Below are positions 1-11,289 of a DNA stretch of 64,000 bases, piece by piece. The notes under the pieces were generated by a model. The model had not been told where the DNA came from and ran no database searches. It saw only the letters and a list, made by a program, of their open reading frames with translations. The translations under genes and the position numbers were made by a program. Position 1 is the first letter of the stretch. Every line of letters starts with the position of its first letter. Source of the DNA: Buddleja alternifolia (taxonomy: Eukaryota; Streptophyta; Magnoliopsida; Lamiales; Scrophulariaceae); contig CM033391.1 of NCBI GenBank assembly GCA_019426215.1, positions 17,782,708 through 17,846,707 of the forward strand, read 5' to 3'.

Positions 1-699
1 CAATTGGTAGATGAATGACACGTGTACAGAAGTTAATGAGAAAGAAATCTGAACCGTGTACACATAACTTCGGATGTCAAAAAGTGCGGTAAAATAAGAT
101 ACTATAACAATTTTTGGATCCGCAGTTACTTTTTGAAAAAGTTTGAAAAAATTTGAAATTTTCAGCGTAAATTACACGCGCCTGATGGTACATTGACACG
201 TACTCAGACTCATGCATTTTACTGAACTGCCTAGGTTTAGATAGGAATCATAACTGTCAGTTTGATTTGATAGGCACGTGTGGGTAGTTAACAAATCTAG
301 AATTTTGGACTCATCCACACGCTACTTTGTGGCGATGAAAACTATGCATGAATTTTTGTGAAAGACAGTTACTTTAGCGTTGAAGTGGGAATTCTTTCAA
401 CGCTGAAGATTCTTTTATAAAGTAAATTTAATTTGATACATATCAATCGCTTGTTGGATTTTTAAACCTTTCATTTTATAAGCGATCAGATTGTAATGAG
501 TACAAGTAAACGCTAATGATCGATGCATAAGATTTGTTAAGGTCATTTTGATCATAGTCGCTTACTTAATGAAGTAAGTACAATTTTAAAGTTCCCCTAA
601 AATTGATAACTCATTTCATTTTTGGAAATATAGTTTAGACATAATCATAAAGTGGATTCCCCCTAAATTATATGCCTATTAAATATGATGCTTTATGAT
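1..699 (-). other. 3' non-coding region of Sirevirus element A
   Basis: This lies between the RT-RNase H stop codon and the 3' LTR, which is outside the window. No long frame is seen. It holds a short hairpin (AGCGTTGAA at 376-384 pairing with TTCAACGCT at 396-404) and two minus-strand purine runs near 594-603 and 657-667. Sireviruses often have an extended region here, sometimes with an envelope-like ORF, but none is recognisable in this piece. Confidence 0.6.
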
Positions 700-2073
700 T
701 TAAGCGTTTAAATCGATCATACCTAATTCACTTCTCAAAGTGAGAAAGCGTTGTTCGTTGAGTGCTTTGGTGAAGATATCTGCCAGTTGTTTGTCAGTTC
801 CAATGAAATGCATGGAGATATCTTTCTTTTGAACATGGTCACGCAAGAAATGGTATCTAATGTCAATGTGTTTGGTTCTAGAATGAAGGACAGGATTTTG
901 GGTCATAGCTAAAGCGCTTTGGTTATCACAATGGATTGGGGTAGGACCTAGGATTGTTCCATAATCTCTAAGTTGTTGCCTCATCCAAAGGATTTGTGCA
1001 CAACAGCTTCCAGCAGCTACATATTCTGCCTCAGCGGTAGAAGTCGCTATAGATTGTTGTTTCTTACTATGCCACGAAACTAGTCTATCACCTAGAAATT
1101 GACATGTACCACTAGTACTTTTTCTATCTATTTTGCATCCTGCAAAATCTGCGTCTGAATAACCAATTAGTTCAAAAGGAGAATCCTGTGGATACCATAA
1201 GCCCACATTTTGTGTGCCTTTTAGGTACTTAAGGATTTTCTTGGTAGCACTTAAGTGTGATTCTCTAGGATCAGATTGAAAACGTGCACACATGCATACC
1301 GAAAACATAATATCAGGTCTACTAGCGGTAAGATAAAGAAGTGATCCAATAATACCCCTATAGTTAGTGATATCAATTTTCTTCCCACTTTCATCTTTAT
1401 CTAACTTAAGCGTTTGGCTCATTGGAATTTTTGAAGATGATGCATTTTCCATACCAAATTTCTTAATCATATCTCTAGTATACTTAGCTTGGTTTATAAA
1501 TATTCCATTAGGGAGTTGCTTAACTTGTAATCCTAAGAAAAAAGTTAATTCACCCATCATGCTCATTTCAAATTGTTCTTGCATCATTTTCGAAAATTTC
1601 TCACACAATCGCTTATTAGTAGAACCAAATATAATATCATCAACATAGATTTGGACTAAGAGAATATCTTCATTATGGGTAATTTTAAATAACGTTGTGT
1701 CAACGCTGCCTTTTGAAAAGCCTTTACCTATAAGGAAGATAGAGAGAGTGTCATACCATGCTCTTGGTGCTTGTTTAAGGCCATAGAGTGCCTTATCCAG
1801 TTTGTAGACCATACTTTTGCCATGGTTGTTGATGAATCCTGGAGGTTGCTCCACATAGACTTCTTCTTGGAGTTTACCATTCAAGAATGCACTCTTCACG
1901 TCCATTTGATATACTGTGAACTTGTTGAATGCGGCAAACGCTAGGAACATTCTAATCGCTTCAAGACGGGCTACTGGGGCATATGTTTCATCAAAATCAA
2001 TTCCCTCTTCTTGACAATAACCCTGAGCGACTAATCTAGCTTTGTTTCTTATAACAATGCCATCTTCATCCAT
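700..2073 (-). CDS. Ty1/copia reverse transcriptase-RNase H (3' part of pol, element A)
   Basis: This segment copies element RNA into DNA inside virus-like particles. The RT palm motifs are clear: [11 protein letters not shown] around residues 56-66 and the catalytic YVDD at 143-146. The RNase H domain follows with SDAD (306-309), the TAEAEY block (346-351) and CDNQS (382-386), and ends with the usual ADIFTKAL motif near residue 431. The first methionine is not a true start. The same reading runs upstream into the integrase-RT linker, but a one-base frame change near 2085-2092 breaks it. RT and RNase H are otherwise uninterrupted and full length for the family. Confidence 0.93.
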   Translation of the reverse strand: MDEDGIVIRNKARLVAQGYCQEEGIDFDETYAPVARLEAIRMFLAFAAFNKFTVYQMDVKSAFLNGKLQEEVYVEQPPGFINNHGKSMVYKLDKALYGLKQAPRAWYDTLSIFLIGKGFSKGSVDTTLFKITHNEDILLVQIYVDDIIFGSTNKRLCEKFSKMMQEQFEMSMMGELTFFLGLQVKQLPNGIFINQAKYTRDMIKKFGMENASSSKIPMSQTLKLDKDESGKKIDITNYRGIIGSLLYLTASRPDIMFSVCMCARFQSDPRESHLSATKKILKYLKGTQNVGLWYPQDSPFELIGYSDADFAGCKIDRKSTSGTCQFLGDRLVSWHSKKQQSIATSTAEAEYVAAGSCCAQILWMRQQLRDYGTILGPTPIHCDNQSALAMTQNPVLHSRTKHIDIRYHFLRDHVQKKDISMHFIGTDKQLADIFTKALNEQRFLTLRSELGMIDLNA

Positions 2074-2092
2074 TTTGTTCCTAAAAACCCAT

Positions 2093-3304
2093 CTAGTTCC
2101 AATGACTCCTTGGTACTAGCGTCCAAACCTTGCTTCTCTCAAATTGGTTAAGCTCTTCTTGCATCGCTTCTACCCAACTTGAATCACTAAGCGCTTCATC
2201 CACTTTCTTTGGTTCCATTTGAGATAGGAAGCTTGCGAACATGGCCTCATTAATTGTAGCGGACCTAGTTCTAACAGGTGCTTCAATATCTCCAATCACT
2301 AGATCTGGTGGATGATCTCTAAGCCATTTTCGGTCTGGTTGGAACGGGTTGATAGACTCTTGGTTATCAATCGCTTGATTCTCATTTGTCTCTTGCGCAG
2401 TCGCTTCATCATTCACAGTTCCAATTTGCTCTTGATGATCATTCTTTTCATGATCATTAGCGATTCTGACTTCATCATTATTTGTAACCTCACGAGTAAC
2501 CTTAGGAAAAGGCACAAAGATCTCATCATCCTCATTGTCACTATCATCTTCAAGATTAATTTGTGACGCTTGTTGGGCAAGATCTTCAATTCCTACATCA
2601 TCAGGATTAACCTTACTCGGCTCTTGGTTAGCGTCATCAAACACAACATGAATGGATTCTTCAACCTTCGATTTAATCTTATTTAAGATGCGAAAACTCT
2701 TTCCATTCTTGGCATAGCCTAGAAAAATTCCCCCATCCGCTTTAGGATCAAAAGTCTTTAGGCTGTGGGATCCATTGTTATGAATGAAACATTTTGAACC
2801 AAAAACATGAAAATATGAAACGTTAGGCTTACGTCCCTTCCACAACTCATATGGAGTCTTCTCATGTTGCTTGTTGATCATACACCGGTTTTGAGTGTAG
2901 CAAGCGGTGTTGATGGCTTCGGCCCAAAACTTTTGAGGCAGCTTGGATTCTGCTAGCATCGTCCTAGCGGCTTCTTTAAGCATTTTGTTCCGTCGATCAG
3001 CAACTCCATTTTGTTGAGGTGTTCTAGGAGCAGAATACTCATGGAGTATTCCAAAATCTGTACAAAACTTCTCAACAAATTGGTTAGTAAATTCAGTTCC
3101 TCTGTCGCTTCTAATTCTCGTCACCGTTAGATCTTTTGAATTTTGCAGTTGACGGATTAGCGCTTTGAGCTTGTCACTAGTTTCATTTTTAGTCGCTAGA
3201 AATTCTACCCATGTATAGCGAGAGAAATCATCAACTATTACTAGCGAGTACTTTTTGCCACTAACACTCATGATTTGAATAGGTCCAAACAAATCTAAAT
3301 GCAA
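2093..3304 (-). CDS. Ty1/copia integrase (pol middle part, element A)
   Basis: Integrase joins the element cDNA to the host chromosome. The catalytic core has the first Asp at residue 4 (HLDLFGP) and the second at 67 (SDRGTEF). The third acidic residue, normally Glu in the motif GVAER, reads GVADR here, giving Asp at 103. A linker of about 150 residues rich in Asp, Glu and Asn follows, leading to the WVEAMQEEL block that opens the RT region. The true N-terminal zinc-binding part lies in the preceding segment, across an in-frame TGA near 3331. The frame ends early near 2093, where one base appears lost before the RT segment. Confidence 0.9.
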   Translation of the reverse strand: MHLDLFGPIQIMSVSGKKYSLVIVDDFSRYTWVEFLATKNETSDKLKALIRQLQNSKDLTVTRIRSDRGTEFTNQFVEKFCTDFGILHEYSAPRTPQQNGVADRRNKMLKEAARTMLAESKLPQKFWAEAINTACYTQNRCMINKQHEKTPYELWKGRKPNVSYFHVFGSKCFIHNNGSHSLKTFDPKADGGIFLGYAKNGKSFRILNKIKSKVEESIHVVFDDANQEPSKVNPDDVGIEDLAQQASQINLEDDSDNEDDEIFVPFPKVTREVTNNDEVRIANDHEKNDHQEQIGTVNDEATAQETNENQAIDNQESINPFQPDRKWLRDHPPDLVIGDIEAPVRTRSATINEAMFASFLSQMEPKKVDEALSDSSWVEAMQEELNQFERSKVWTLVPRSHWN

Positions 3305-3331
3305 TAGTTCAAGAACTCTAGAAGTAGATAT

Positions 3332-3925
3332 TCATGGTTTCTTTTTGAAAGATGACTTAACTTGTTTACCCATTTGACATGCATCACATAAGCGATTCTT
3401 TTGAAAGGAACCTTTAGGTAATCCCTCCACAAGATTTAGCGAAATTAACTGAGAGATTACCTTAAAGTTGAGATGATTCATTTTTCTATGCCATAACCAA
3501 CCCAGTTCATTTTGACTTTTAGCAACAAAGCATGTGGGGTTGTTATCAAAAGTAGAATCCCAATCCACTAAATACACATTGTTTGTTCTTTTTCCTCTTA
3601 ATTTAGTAGACTTAGTCTTAGCGTCGTTGACATAGCAGAAGTCGCTTGAGAATTTAACATCAAAGCCTTTATCACAAAATTGACTAATGCTTAACAAATT
3701 ATGCTTAAGACCCTCAACATAATATACATCACTGATCATGATGTTCCCCCTATGCATGATACCTATACCTTTGGTTTTACCTTTGGAGTTATCACCGAAT
3801 ATAACTTGAGGACCATTAGTAGCTCGATAGTTGACTAAGAGATCTTTTGATCCAGTCATGTGTCTGGATGACCCGCTATCGAAATACCAAACTGAAGTAT
3901 CGGTGTCGGCTCTAGGTACCTGCAT
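3332..3925 (-). CDS. Ty1/copia protease end and integrase zinc-binding domain (5' part of pol, element A)
   Basis: The aspartic protease active site DSGSS is at residues 16-20 (WYFDSGSS), and the GAG-pre-integrase domain follows. Near the end is the HHCC zinc-binding pattern: LWHRKMNH supplies the histidines and LCDACQMGK the cysteines. The segment matures the polyprotein and begins integrase. It is in a different frame from gag, which ends 12 bases upstream at 3937, so pol would need recoding or translation from another transcript. A single TGA separates it from the integrase core. The methionine at 3925 is only the first in frame. Confidence 0.88.
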   Translation of the reverse strand: MQVPRADTDTSVWYFDSGSSRHMTGSKDLLVNYRATNGPQVIFGDNSKGKTKGIGIMHRGNIMISDVYYVEGLKHNLLSISQFCDKGFDVKFSSDFCYVNDAKTKSTKLRGKRTNNVYLVDWDSTFDNNPTCFVAKSQNELGWLWHRKMNHLNFKVISQLISLNLVEGLPKGSFQKNRLCDACQMGKQVKSSFKKKP

Positions 3926-3936
3926 TAAGGATAGTT

Positions 3937-6153
3937 CTAATTCTTCTTAGGTACCCATGTTTTCTTGGGTCCTTCAACGTTAGTAACTTTGGTTTGAATT
4001 AAAACTTTAGGAACCCATATTTGTCTAGTCTTCATTGTGGGAATACTGGCCTTTTTGGGTTTCACATCGTGTTGTGTGTGTTTTTTGGGTGTGTAATAAT
4101 ATCCTCGATTATAATAGTAGTCATAATCATAGTCATAGTCATAATCATCATAGTATCGATAATATGACCTTGACCGTCTCGAATATTGACGCTGGTATTT
4201 CCTTGGCGCTGGCTTGGGTTGCACTTTTGGTGCTGGACGCTTAGCGCTTGATTCACAGTGGTTAGGTTTATCCTTAGCCTTTTGAGTGTTTGGATGAATC
4301 TTCCTTTGTGAATCATTTGCCTTTGTCTTTCCCTTGCCTGAGTCAGCTTTGGCTTTCTCATTTGGCCTCGTACCTTTGTCGCTTGTTTCATTCAGCGTTT
4401 GACTTTGTGAACTTTCTTCAACAAAGCGAACACCCTTTCCTTTGTTGTTTGCCGTAACATTAGGTTTATTTGGTTGTTTACCGAATTTATTGCATCCTAA
4501 ACCGGTCTTTTCACCAAATAATCTAGTTACCTCAGTCACATTATCCAAGTTTCTAGAAGCTTTTGATAATGATGAGACGAGCTGCTCTGATTTGGCAAGT
4601 CTAGCGATCAGATCAGCTTCTCTTTTGACTATTATATCAAGATCATTTTTTAATTGAATAATTTCACTCTCAAGTGATTGGTTCTTCTCAATGCACTGTT
4701 GCTGAACTCGCAACTCTGCTCTGAGCGTCACTTTATCTCTTGTGAGTGATGAGATAATATCGAGATCATTTTGATATATTTTGGTAGCTTCTTGACATTC
4801 ATTGTAGTATTCTTTGACTTTGTCAAGTAATTCATCATAAGAAAGAGGAATTGATAATTCATTGGTTACCTCTGGTAGCGAATTGTCAGACGCTTCATCA
4901 TCTCTTGCCATAAGCCAAATCAACGCTGAGTCGCTTGTAGGCTCATCATCACTGCTTTCATCTGATGATTCCAAGTCCTCTTCAGGTGCGGAGAATGGTT
5001 CAGATTCCGCTAGCAATCCCTGTTGGCGAAGGTTGCTCCTGAATTGGTTTCTATCCGCATAGTCTTGCCTTGTGGGCTTAGACACATTTGGATAAGGGCA
5101 ATTTACCTGGTAGTGCCCTGGTTTTCTGCAATTATAACACAAATTAGTTTTCATTTTCTGTTTAGTGGATAATCGCTTTGAGACTACTGGCGCTGAGAGA
5201 TTTTGAGTAGGGGACGGAGGCGCTTGGTATGGAACTGGCGCTACTGGTTGAGGTGCAGAGTACACTGGCGCTTGATATTGAGGCGCTGGAGCAGGGGGAG
5301 GAGTTTGAAATGACATTTGTCCGATAGGATTTCTCTTTTCATATCTTAGAAATTTCTTGAATTTCTTGACCAATAAAGCCATTTCCTTTTCTTCATTTGA
5401 TTCCAAGGATTTAACCTCACTAACCGCTTTACCCTTGCTTTTGGTTGTAGCGATTAAAGCTCCTGATTCAGTCGCTGAAGTCGATGTGTCGCTGACTTCA
5501 CCCAATTCGAACTCAAATGCCTTTAACTCTGAAAAGACATGCTCTGGAGTAAGAGTCTCCAATGTCTGTGATTCTCTCATAGCAACAGTCTTAATTAGAT
5601 ATTTGCTTGGAAGACTTCTGAAAATTTTGTTGACCATTTCCTTGTTGGTCAATTCCTTGTCTAATGATGCTAACTCTGTAACGAGCAAAGTAAACCTTGC
5701 GTCCAATTGTTCTAGCGTCTCATTGGGCTGCATCTTGAAATGCTCAAATCTTTGCATGGCTATGGAAAGCTTATTCTCCTTCATTTGTGCTGATCCTTCA
5801 CACACTATAGCCAGCTTATCCCATATTTCTTTGGAAGTCTTACATTGCTTGATCTTGTTGAACAATGCATCGTTGTCTCCTAATGCTGAGTAAAGTGCAC
5901 TTCGTCCAACATTATCTAGATTTGCTCTCTTCCGATCCTCAGGTGTCCATTCTAACTTAGGTTTCTCAACATAACCATCTGGAGTGGCCTCGGTTGCTTC
6001 AGGTGCTCGAGTTACAACTTTCATAATCTGAATGGGACCACCTGTAATTACATCACACATTTCATTATCACAAGAGCATAAATAAGCGAATGCTCTAAGT
6101 TTCCAAGAATCATAATTTGACTCTACCAACTTAGGCATTTTGTTGAAAGCCAT
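3937..6153 (-). CDS. Sirevirus-type Gag, 738 residues (element A)
   Basis: This is the structural protein of the virus-like particle. The start MAFNKMPKL fits copia gag proteins, and a capsid-like helical region fills about residues 10-220. A Pro/Gln/Ala-rich stretch lies at about 275-325. A CCHC zinc knuckle, CYNCRKPGHYQVNC, is at 339-352. An acidic Ser/Glu/Asp segment and a likely coiled coil follow at about 445-540. The C-terminus is Lys/Pro-rich and carries a striking Asp-Tyr repeat near residues 660-690. The 738-residue length is far above typical copia gag and suits Sireviruses, whose gag is extended. The frame is open with no disruption. Confidence 0.9.
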   Translation of the reverse strand: MAFNKMPKLVESNYDSWKLRAFAYLCSCDNEMCDVITGGPIQIMKVVTRAPEATEATPDGYVEKPKLEWTPEDRKRANLDNVGRSALYSALGDNDALFNKIKQCKTSKEIWDKLAIVCEGSAQMKENKLSIAMQRFEHFKMQPNETLEQLDARFTLLVTELASLDKELTNKEMVNKIFRSLPSKYLIKTVAMRESQTLETLTPEHVFSELKAFEFELGEVSDTSTSATESGALIATTKSKGKAVSEVKSLESNEEKEMALLVKKFKKFLRYEKRNPIGQMSFQTPPPAPAPQYQAPVYSAPQPVAPVPYQAPPSPTQNLSAPVVSKRLSTKQKMKTNLCYNCRKPGHYQVNCPYPNVSKPTRQDYADRNQFRSNLRQQGLLAESEPFSAPEEDLESSDESSDDEPTSDSALIWLMARDDEASDNSLPEVTNELSIPLSYDELLDKVKEYYNECQEATKIYQNDLDIISSLTRDKVTLRAELRVQQQCIEKNQSLESEIIQLKNDLDIIVKREADLIARLAKSEQLVSSLSKASRNLDNVTEVTRLFGEKTGLGCNKFGKQPNKPNVTANNKGKGVRFVEESSQSQTLNETSDKGTRPNEKAKADSGKGKTKANDSQRKIHPNTQKAKDKPNHCESSAKRPAPKVQPKPAPRKYQRQYSRRSRSYYRYYDDYDYDYDYDYYYNRGYYYTPKKHTQHDVKPKKASIPTMKTRQIWVPKVLIQTKVTNVEGPKKTWVPKKN

Positions 6154-6252
6154 AATGAGATGTTTTTTTGGAGAGAAAAATTAAAGCGACTAGGTTTAAA
6201 AAAATGGATCTGAACAAGCAGTTATGCTCGGAAACGCTTAAGTTTCTAATTC

Positions 6253-6268
6253 AACCACTCTGATACCA
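6253..6268 (-). other. Primer-binding site of element A
   Basis: Read on the minus strand, TGGTATCAGAGTGGTT lies just inside the 5' LTR. It resembles the common plant retrotransposon site complementary to the 3' end of initiator methionine tRNA (TGGTATCAGAGC). It primes minus-strand cDNA synthesis and fixes the inner LTR edge at about 6271. Confidence 0.85.
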
Positions 6269-6270
6269 CT

Positions 6271-7774
6271 TGGTGGTCCAAAGTGGCATACGAAAGGGTC
6301 TAGAAGGGGAGGGGGTTGAATAGACCCTGAAGTCTTTTTCGACTTCACAAAAATTTTCGTATCACTTTAGAAATTTGAACGCTTGGAAAGCTGAGCGCTT
6401 GGGTCAGACGCTTCAGAGTAGTTAACTTAGACTTAGTGATTTTAGCAGTTTACCAAAGTAGGGCAACGCTTAGATCGCTTAGTCAGGGTTAGCACAGCGG
6501 AAATGATTATTAGCGTTCTTTTAGATAATTTAATCGCTTTGCAATTTTATTTGTCTTTTTCAGATTAATATAATGTGATGAATATAAGACAATAAAATAT
6601 AAATGACACAATAATTTGTAAGGTTCACTGGGTGATGTAATCCCAGCTACGTCTTTCTTCTCCTTTTTCACTTGGAGGAATTTACTATGATGATTATCAA
6701 AGAATCACACAGAAACTTTTACAAAATAGTAATGGATGAAAATGATCTTGGGCTCCTTGATCCCACAGACTTCAGCACCAATGAAGATCGTCTTCTTCAA
6801 GCTTCTCTCACTCAGAAATACTGCCTGAAAGGTTTCAACAACTTTTCTCACTCAGATGAAAGGTTGAGGTTTGTCACTAGGGTTTGTTTGTTTTAGAGAA
6901 GATCAAACAACTTGGAATATCTCAGTTGGAGTTTGAATTTCTTCTTTGGAAGATATTTGAGATATTTGTGACTGTCTGAAATGTAGATAGAAAGCTTGAA
7001 AGGTTTTGGCTATGGGGTTTCTAAGCTTTTTCCAGAAAGAATGTACGTAAGATTTTTGGCAATAATTTCTCGTATATTCTCGTTGTTTTTTTTTGGGTTT
7101 TCTGGAGCAAGGTATTTATAGACAATTTCTTGGGATATGTCCATTGGACACATGTAGAAGCGTGCCTTTCACGTGGCGCGTGATCATACCTAAAGTCTGA
7201 CATTCCTGAAAATTCGCTGAATCCGATTGGACGGGAGCAGCTAAAACTCTGAAATTTCTGACAGTCTGGTCAAAAGGTGGCTTGTCCACAAGTCATAGTA
7301 GCTTATCACATTTAATGCTCTTATCAGGCATTTAATGCATTTGAATTTATTTCCCGTTGGAAATAAATGTCCATTGAATGATTGCATTTAAGTCCTTCAT
7401 GACTTGAGGATTTATTTCAGGTGAATCTTACATCCATCGCTTGAGACAATTTGAGCGCTTGATCCATGTATCCTGAAATAGGTTCCTTTAGCGTTTGACG
7501 GAAGCTAAGAGACAAATCTTCATCTCTGGTTGACTTCAGACGCTGGTCTTCAACTTCTTCTCTAATAGACTCACCTAGAATTCTACTAGTGATTCAGTTA
7601 CTAAGAGTTAGTCTAAAATCTACAAAGATAAAAATTACAAGCCTAAACAAAATTACAAACTTTCAAACGCTTAAACAATGATCTAAGGAAAACATAAACT
7701 TACATTTTATTTGAGGTCTAACATTGAATCCTATCTTGTCATCATCAAAACATCTAACATGAAATTTCCTAACA
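6271..7774 (-). repeat. 5' LTR of Sirevirus element A
   Basis: The plus strand starts TGGTGGTCCA and ends TTCCTAACA, 1504 bp. It aligns by eye with the LTRs at 12708-14245 and 61964-63506, including the conserved block around the word TGTAATCCCA and the ends CTAACATGAAATT..CCTAACA. On the minus strand a TATA-like CTATAAATA sits near 7112. CGCTT words are unusually dense between 6380 and 6545. The first bases (TGGT in place of TGTT) carry a substitution. Confidence 0.9.
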
Positions 7775-8350
7775 TGAGTAATGAATACCTTAGGGGGTTT
7801 CGCCATAACAAGAACGTTCTAATAATCAGGGTAATTGAGAGTTTATGAGCACAAAATAGAGCATAGTAGGATCATAACCCAATCATCTCTTTCCATTTGA
7901 TATATTACCTTGTTTTTCATATAGTTATCCTTAGTTTATTTTCATAGTTCAAACATCTCTCATCTTATATTTTGATTTAGCTTAGAGTTGGGTAACATAG
8001 CAATTACAAGCATCAAATCCAATTGTCCCTGTGGAGACGATACACCCCGGGCTAATAGTCCACTTTATTACATTGCACGACCTAGTACACTTGCTAGGAA
8101 TCACACGTGTCACGAACCGTTTAAGTGATCAAGTACCAAATCCTTCCAGTGCCCATCTCTTTAACTACTATAAGGAGTGCGAAGGTTTGCCTTGACACAC
8201 ATGGACTAGTTGTTCATTTAAGACTTATAGATGCCAATAAAAAATATATGAACAACTTATTGATGCCTTTATATTATTAATAGGTTGTACAATATAAACT
8301 AGTGCCTTATTCTCTAATTCCTCGTTAGCATCGAGGGCACAAACCCAACA
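7775..8350. repeat. LTR debris between elements, including a reversed LTR end
   Basis: There is no coding frame. Around 8025-8100 the text (CCCTGTGGAGACGATAC, then GCACGACCTAGTACACTTGC) resembles the LTR/leader of Athila-like Ty3/gypsy elements; this is a weak match from memory of the family style. From about 8100 to 8350 the minus strand reads like the start of a copia LTR (TGTTGGGTTTGTGCCC), oriented opposite to the copia internal region that begins at 8351. Confidence 0.45.
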
Positions 8351-10972
8351 ATGTTAGGGAACATAGACTACACGAGTTAGAAAAGGATGGATTCATAGAC
8401 TCATTGGGATCGAATCCCTGTCCCACTCGTGAGTCTTGTATTCAAGGCAAGATGACCAAATCCCCCTTCACAGGGAATTTTGAAAGAGTCTCTGAAGTCT
8501 TAGGTTTGATTCATACTGATGTGTGCTGTCCTTTTAGAAATGTAGCCCGCGGTGGTTTTTAGTACTTCATTACATTTACCGATGACCATTCTAGGTATGG
8601 CTATGTGTATTTGATGAAGTACAAGTCTGAATCACTAGAGAAATTCATTAAATTCAAGACTTTAGTCAAAAACCAAACCGGGCATCATATTAAGGCACTT
8701 CGGTCTGACAGCAGTGGCGAGTATATGAGTGCCGAATTTGACCAGTTCTTACTAGAATATGGCATATTGTTACAGATTACTCCTCCAGCCACTCCACATT
8801 AAATGGCATAGCAGAACAAAGGAATCAAACACTGTTGGACATGGTTCGATCCATGCTCAGCTACATGGATTTGCCTATTTCGTTGTGGGGGCATGCGCTG
8901 CTCACAACTGCTCACATTCTGAACAAGTGTCCCTCCAAATCTGTTTCTAAAACATTGTATCAGATATGGCTTGGAAGAAAGCCTAATCTGAAACATATAA
9001 AGATATGGGGTTGCCCAACTTATGTGAAAAAGACCAAGGCAGGGAAATTAGAGGCTAGGTCCTTGAAAGGACGATTAGTTGGTTATCCCGAGGATTCCAT
9101 GGGATACCTATTCTACCTTCATGATGATCAAAGGATCATTGTTGCCTTACAGGTAATCTTTCTCAAAGAAGAATTCATTCGAGAAGGTGGAGCTAGGAGG
9201 AGAATTGTTTTAAAAGAACAAAATGAATCTTTTTTGGAAGACATTATTCAAGAGACCCAACCCGAACTGGAAACGACACAACCGTCAACGCAAAGGTCTG
9301 CTAGAGTATCTCAACCACCTGAGAGATATGGTTATCTGCTACAAGGAGAGCATAAATTGTATGCAGTAGGGGAAGGAAATTATGGAGACGATCCCTCTAG
9401 CTATAAACAAGCAATGATGGACATGGATTCTAAAAAATGGCATGAAGCTATGAAAGTAGAAATGGATTCGATGTATTCGAACCAAGTGTGGACTCTGATA
9501 GATCGACCTAAAGGTATTGTACCTATTGGATGCAAATGGATATATAAGAGAAAGATAGGTCTAGATGGCAAGGTAAACACCTATAAGGCCAGGCTAGTGG
9601 CGAAAGGGTATAGTCAAAAGGAGGGCATTGACTATGAGAAAACCTTTTCGCCTGTAGCTATGATCAAATCCATTAAAATTCTACTTGCTATAGCTGCACA
9701 CCTAGATTATGAGATCTGGCAAATGGATGTGAAGACCGCGTTCTTAAATAGATTCCTCGAGGAGGAAATCTATATGGAACAACCCAAGGGTTTCATATTA
9801 AGTGCAAATTCTCATAAGGTCTTCAAATTGAATAGGACCATTTATGGACTCAAGCAGGACTCTCGCAGTTGGAACCTTCATTTTAATGAAGAAATACGAA
9901 GCTACAACTTTATCAAAAATGAGGATGGCAACAAAAAGGTCAGTGGGAGCAAAATCTCATTCCTGGTACTATATGTAGATGATATTCTACTTATAGGGAA
10001 TGATGTAGGTCTGCTAACTTCAGTTAAGACATGGCTTTCAAGCACATTCTCCATGAAAGACTTGGGAGAAGCCACCTATATCCTAGGAATTCGCATCTAC
10101 ATGGATAGATCGAATAAGATGATAGGACTCTCTTAAGCCCTCTACTTAGAGAAGGTCCTAAAGCGATTTGGGATGGAGGACTCTAAAAGAGGTCTTTTGT
10201 CCATGAGACATTGAATTCATCTCTCCAAAAAGATGAATCCTCAAAGTGAGGAAGATCGAAAAGATATGAGTAAAATTCCATATGCCTCAGCGGTGGGAAG
10301 TCTCATGTATGCAATGTTATGCACGAGACCAGATCTTACCTATGTTGTGAGCGTGGTGAGTAGGTTTCAAGCTAATCCGGCTCAATAACATTGGATTGCT
10401 GTGAAATCTATCTTGAAGTACTCGACAAGAACCAAGGATATGATTCTCGTATATGGCAGTGGAGAAATGAAAGTGGACGGTTATATCGATTCTGATTTTC
10501 AATCTGACATCGATGACCGAATATCCACTTCTGGGTTCATATTCACTATGAACGGTGGAGCAGTGTCTTAGAAAAGTTCCAAGCAAAGCACAACACTGAT
10601 CCACTACTGAAGCTAAATATGTGTCTGCCTTAGAGGCAGCTAAAGAACTTGTTTGGATTAAGAAGTTCATGGTAGAACTTCAATTTGTTCCTAGTGTGGA
10701 GCTGTTGTTACCACTTTGGTGTGACAACAATGGAGCCATCGCGCAAGCTAGGGAACCAAGGTCTCACAAAAAATCCAGACACATAGAGAGAAGATATCAC
10801 ATAATTCGAGAAATCGTTGGAAGAGGCGACATCGGCGTGCAGAAAAATGGCCTCAGTTGACAACATGGCTGACCGACTCACTAAGCCATTGGCGCAGGCA
10901 GTGCTAGAGCGACATCTTGAGAAGATGGGTATTAGATACCATAGCAATTGGCATTAAATGCAAGTGGGAGAT
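8351..10972 (+). pseudogene. Decayed Ty1/copia internal region B1 (integrase, RT, RNase H)
   Basis: The segment begins inside the GAG-pre-integrase domain and runs through integrase, RT and RNase H. The longest open piece, 8835-10136, covers the end of integrase and most of RT, with QMDVKTAFLN and YVDDILLIGND visible. Integrase is broken by a stop near 8800 and a frame change, RT by a stop at 10134, and RNase H by several stops, although KSRHIERRYH and the HLEKMG end survive. Gag and protease are missing. The minus-strand purine tract equivalent here is AAGTGGGAGAT just before 10973, the polypurine tract, so the LTR boundary is sound. Confidence 0.88.
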
Positions 10973-11285
10973 TGTTAGGTATATGCCCTAAATGCCAATG
11001 AGGACAAATAGATTGTATAGGGGTATCCAATTATGCTGTACGAACTTATCTTTAATAAAGGTATTTTTTTTTGTTCATATAAAAGCTTCATGGCATTAAG
11101 AAGTATTGAACAAGTAGTCCATGTGTATCGAGGTTGACTCTTCGTCCTTTATGGAATAAAAAAATGGCACAGGGAGAGTCTGACTCCTGATCACTTAAAA
11201 GGGTTTGCAGGTCAAGGAATCTTAATTGGACATTAAGATTCGACTTGTATGACACATGCTCTAAGAAAGAGTGTGGAGCTAGGGC
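10973..11285 (+). repeat. Truncated copia LTR between internal regions B1 and B2
   Basis: It starts TGTTAGGTATATGCCC directly after a polypurine tract, as a 3' LTR should. About 310 bp resemble the first part of the LTR at 26040-27782 (shared words TTAATAAAGG, GACTTGTATGAC). The similarity then stops and protease-region sequence of region B2 begins, near 11290. It may be both the 3' LTR of B1 and the remains of the 5' LTR of B2. Confidence 0.7.
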
Positions 11286-11289
11286 TCAT

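Larger units (their letters stand above)
1..7774 (-). mobile_element. Sirevirus-like Ty1/copia retrotransposon (element A), 3' end outside window
   Basis: On the minus strand the order is 5' LTR (6271-7774), primer-binding site, gag, protease, integrase, RT-RNase H and a 3' non-coding stretch reaching the window start. Integrase before RT defines Ty1/copia. The very large gag, the roughly 1.5-kb LTR and at least 700 bases between pol and the missing 3' LTR suggest the Sirevirus (SIRE/Maximus) lineage, which is an inference from layout. Coding capacity is almost intact: I see one in-frame stop between protease and integrase and one frame shift between integrase and RT. The element therefore looks young compared with its neighbours. 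The five bases after the LTR (7775-7779, TGAGT) would be one target duplication; its partner is off-window. Confidence 0.9.

Noticed and set aside
1367..1648. 93-residue plus-strand frame opposite RT
   Set aside because: Shadow of the RT frame of element A.
5357..5893. 178-residue plus-strand frame opposite gag
   Set aside because: Shadow of the Sirevirus gag frame; no start context or motif.
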